From JANQNX01 sp965601665 (GTDB lineage Bacteria; Pseudomonadota; Gammaproteobacteria; Eutrophobiales; Eutrophobiaceae): DNA of 64,000 bases. How positions within the stretch are numbered: the first letter of the stretch is position 1; each line of letters opens with the position of its first letter. The DNA lies in NCBI GenBank assembly GCA_965601665.1, contig OZ271833.1, forward strand, positions 930,001 to 994,000, written 5' to 3'. Under the pieces are notes generated by a model. That model saw only the letters and a program-made list of their open reading frames with translations, did not search any database and was not told the origin of the DNA. Position numbers and translations under genes: made by a program. Positions 61,682 through 64,000 of the stretch are shown here, one piece after another.

Positions 61682-63483
61682 GCTTCCTCTTTTTCCGGTA
61701 GAAACCCACCCGCCTGCATATTCCACAGGTGCGCGTAATGGCCATCCCTTTGTAACAACTGCTGGTGACTGCCATCTTCGATGATCCGGCCCTGGTCAAA
61801 TACCAGGATACGGTCCATGTGCGAGATCGTTGATAAGCGGTGTGCAACCACGACCACGGTGCGACCCTGCATCAGGGTTTCCAGTCCCAGTTGAATTTGT
61901 TTCTCGGTATGCGAATCAAGTGATGACGTCGCTTCATCCAGAATCAATATCGGCGCATCTTTCAGGATTGCACGGGCAATCGCAATGCGCTGCCGCTGCC
62001 CACCGGAGAGCTTGACGCCGCGCTCCCCGACCAGCGAGTCGTATTGCTTCTCGGTCTGCATAATGAACTCATGCGCGTGTGCCTTTTTCGCTGCCGCTAT
62101 GACCTCGTCATCACTGGCCTCAAGTCGCCCGTAACGAATATTCTCCATCAACGATCGATGAAACAACTGCGGGTCCTGCGGAATCATCGAGATGTTTTCG
62201 CGCAAACTATCCTGGGTCACTTCGAGAATATTCTGCCCATCGATCCGGATCGCACCACCCTGTACCTCGAACAGACGCAGAATCAGGTTCACGAAGGTAG
62301 ATTTACCGGAGCCGGAAAACCCGACCAGCCCCACCTGCTGTTTCGGTGCGATGCTCACACTCAGGTTCTCAAAGACCTGTAAGCCTTCCTTGTAGGTAAA
62401 CGAGACAGCGTCAAAGGCGATTTCACCCCGGCTCACCTGCAACGCGGGTGCACCGGGCTGGTCAACAATCTCATGCGACTGCACAAAAATGGAGACGCCG
62501 TCAGTGATATTGCCGAGGTATTCAAAGAACTCGAGGAAACTGCGGCTCAGCCCCCTGGCGGCCTCGATCAGCATAATGGCGAGGCCCGCCACCATGGAAA
62601 ACTCCCCGACGGTCATGTCACCTTCAGACCAGATCTTCAGCGCATAGCCCACCATCGCGATCATCAACACCATTGCCGCCGTGTACTGGAACCAGCGCAG
62701 TTTCTCCATGTACCAGTAGGTGCGCAGCGCATGATTCACTTCATGGTTCAGGTAGTCGGTCAGGTAATCTTCTTCGTGCTTGCGACGCGCAAACATCTTC
62801 GCATTCATGACATTCGTCACCGAATCCACGACCTTGCCGGTAACCAGTGACCGCGCCGCGGCAAAATCCTGGGCATACACCCGACAGCGCTTCGCCAACA
62901 GGTACGACACGTACACATAGATCCCCAGCCAGATACTTAACACCAGTGCTAGTTCACTCGTGGCATTAACCAGCAGGAACAACGCGACCGCAGATTTGAT
63001 AATCAACGGGTAAAAATCAAAGACGACGGTCCACAGCGCATGCATGCTGCTCATCGACACCTCGGCGATGCGATTAGCCAGTGAGCCGGCAAAATGCGTG
63101 ATGAAATAGCGATGGGAGTGATGCTGCAGGTAGCTGAACAGCGTTTTCCGTATCTCGCGGCGCAGGTACGGCCCGGTCATCACCAGCATTGCACCGCTAC
63201 CGCGACTGAACAGGACAATACCCAGGTTTAACAGGCCAAACAGGATCAAGGCGTCCTTGCTGGCAGTGAAAATATCCATGCCGGTTTGATTGGCCAGCGT
63301 CACGGCATCGATAATTTCCTTGATCGCGTAGGGCAACATGATGGTGCACGCCGCCTGTGCTGCCTCGAAGATGAAAATCGCCGCCAGGGTATAGCGCGAC
63401 TTAAGATAAAAAAACAGCGCGAAGCGCCATGGCGAATGGGGCAGTCGCGGCGCGTTCTCTGCAATGACCATTGTTGAATTCAT
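61678..63483 (-). CDS. ABC exporter, fused permease-ATPase (MsbA-like)
   Basis: 601 aa: six transmembrane helices (about 25-300) and a nucleotide-binding domain with Walker A GFSGSGKST, Q-loop MIPQDPQLF, signature LSGGQRQRIAIARA, Walker B ILILDEATSS and H-loop VVAHRLS. Half-transporter that should homodimerise; substrate unknown (lipid or drug-type). Monocistronic. Its stop lies in the border of the repeat at 61600-61681, so the last residues may be altered compared with relatives. Confidence 0.9.
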   Translation of the reverse strand: MNSTMVIAENAPRLPHSPWRFALFFYLKSRYTLAAIFIFEAAQAACTIMLPYAIKEIIDAVTLANQTGMDIFTASKDALILFGLLNLGIVLFSRGSGAMLVMTGPYLRREIRKTLFSYLQHHSHRYFITHFAGSLANRIAEVSMSSMHALWTVVFDFYPLIIKSAVALFLLVNATSELALVLSIWLGIYVYVSYLLAKRCRVYAQDFAAARSLVTGKVVDSVTNVMNAKMFARRKHEEDYLTDYLNHEVNHALRTYWYMEKLRWFQYTAAMVLMIAMVGYALKIWSEGDMTVGEFSMVAGLAIMLIEAARGLSRSFLEFFEYLGNITDGVSIFVQSHEIVDQPGAPALQVSRGEIAFDAVSFTYKEGLQVFENLSVSIAPKQQVGLVGFSGSGKSTFVNLILRLFEVQGGAIRIDGQNILEVTQDSLRENISMIPQDPQLFHRSLMENIRYGRLEASDDEVIAAAKKAHAHEFIMQTEKQYDSLVGERGVKLSGGQRQRIAIARAILKDAPILILDEATSSLDSHTEKQIQLGLETLMQGRTVVVVAHRLSTISHMDRILVFDQGRIIEDGSHQQLLQRDGHYAHLWNMQAGGFLPEKEEA

Positions 63484-63579
63484 GGCTAGTAAGATGGGCC
63501 CAAGCCCCTTAAGTTCTCCTCATATTCAGGTAAAAAATAAACCTGCCCTCTTTCGTGCAAAAATGCCAAGATATTGGTA

Positions 63580-63945
63580 ATGAAATACACAGTCTATCTA
63601 TTCACAGCCCTGACACTCACTCTAGCCCTACCAGGGGTACAGATAGCGAGTGCCAACCCAGACATCAAAGACGAAGCGATCAAGGTGCTGATTAATTTTA
63701 AAGCAAATTGTAATTTAGAAAGACTGAACCGCGAAATCACAGAAGACGACGGCCTCAAATTCACTGCAGAATGCAGCGATAAGACATTCTATCCCGATGG
63801 CCTGGTCGTGCTTTGCCCTGTTCGCGATGTGGATGTGAGTTGCAAGATCATGACCGAGCCGAAAGAGTTTAAATATCTCAATCTTATTTATGGCCCTGCG
63901 GGTAAAAATGTGCATTATTCTGATGAAAATACACAGGAAAGATAA
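63580..63945 (+). CDS. Small secreted hypothetical protein
   Basis: 121 aa from ATG 63580. Signal peptide (about 1-25, ending I-A-S-A-N). The mature part has four cysteines (NCNLE, AECSD, VLCPV, VSCKI), which could form two disulfides, and alternating beta/helix pattern. No family recognised. Periplasmic or exported. Nothing supported follows to the window end. Confidence 0.65.
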   Translation: MKYTVYLFTALTLTLALPGVQIASANPDIKDEAIKVLINFKANCNLERLNREITEDDGLKFTAECSDKTFYPDGLVVLCPVRDVDVSCKIMTEPKEFKYLNLIYGPAGKNVHYSDENTQER

Positions 63946-64000
63946 TCGTCGCCAAGGCACAATGCAAAACGCCACGGGAAGTGTGACCCGACCTTTCTGC

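Overview
This is a contiguous stretch of chromosome from a gammaproteobacterium with moderate GC. The evidence for that class is the gene neighbourhoods: rpoE-rseA-rseB-mucD divergent from nadB, smc-zipA-ligA, dksA-gluQ, the complete ccmABCDEFGHI cytochrome c maturation operon, cmoA-cmoB, and a class I PHA synthase. There is no prophage, integrase, rRNA, tRNA or CRISPR array. Genus-level assignment is not possible from the sequence alone.

Layout. 1-3849 (minus): envelope-stress operon (sigma-E, anti-sigma RseA, RseB, DegP/MucD protease, and a glutaredoxin-like gene cut by the window edge). 3985-6690 (plus): nadB and a GGDEF diguanylate cyclase. 6691-13383 (minus): ligA, zipA, smc. 13580-16443 (plus): queF, cysZ, a dksA with a long lysine-repeat N-terminus, gluQ. 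16427-17551 (minus): DAHP synthase; then a retropepsin-like protease. 18467-21820 (minus): a vitamin B12 locus with a cobalamin riboswitch, BtuB-type receptor, a small membrane protein and a PduO-type adenosyltransferase. 21960-28750 (plus): an OFA-type MFS carrier with a small membrane protein, B12-dependent metH, and cysK. 28824-30081: a small secreted protein and three identical 157-bp tandem repeats followed by a strong terminator. 30082-31002 (minus): Sel1-repeat lipoprotein. 31200-38487 (plus): a PilZ-like protein and ccmA-I. 38604-41827 (plus): ettA with a soluble kinase-like protein and a PP2C phosphatase. 42157-48970 (plus): a DUF2946-like His-rich protein, a Met-rich outer-membrane protein, a GT4 glycosyltransferase, glucokinase, phaC, parvulin, HAD hydrolase. 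48967-53427 (minus): aldose sugar dehydrogenase, cmoB, cmoA, GST, trhO. 53590-55909 (plus): a two-gene unit coding for a J-J-zinc ribbon-PilZ protein and a BLUF photoreceptor with a cobalamin-type domain. 55991-57755: divergent Lrp regulator and alanine dehydrogenase. 57883-64000: methyltransferase, YdhR-like protein, small membrane protein, PHB-depolymerase-type esterase, a decayed toxin-antitoxin patch, an ABC exporter, and a secreted protein.

How parts fit together. The riboswitch-controlled B12 locus lies next to the B12-dependent methionine synthase, so cobalamin supply and use are adjacent. A diguanylate cyclase with an inhibitory site and two PilZ-type proteins point to c-di-GMP signalling, and one PilZ protein is a chaperone-like fusion lying 28 bp from a blue-light sensor. 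That pair (53590-55909) is the best candidate for an undescribed system. Second-tier candidates are the ettA-kinase-phosphatase unit, the lysine-repeat DksA, the stop-free 157-bp repeats, and the B12 locus with its uncharacterised membrane protein. The region 60545-61681 is the most eroded part, with a toxin gene carrying two lesions, a frameshifted antitoxin-like gene and a palindromic repeat abutting the next gene.
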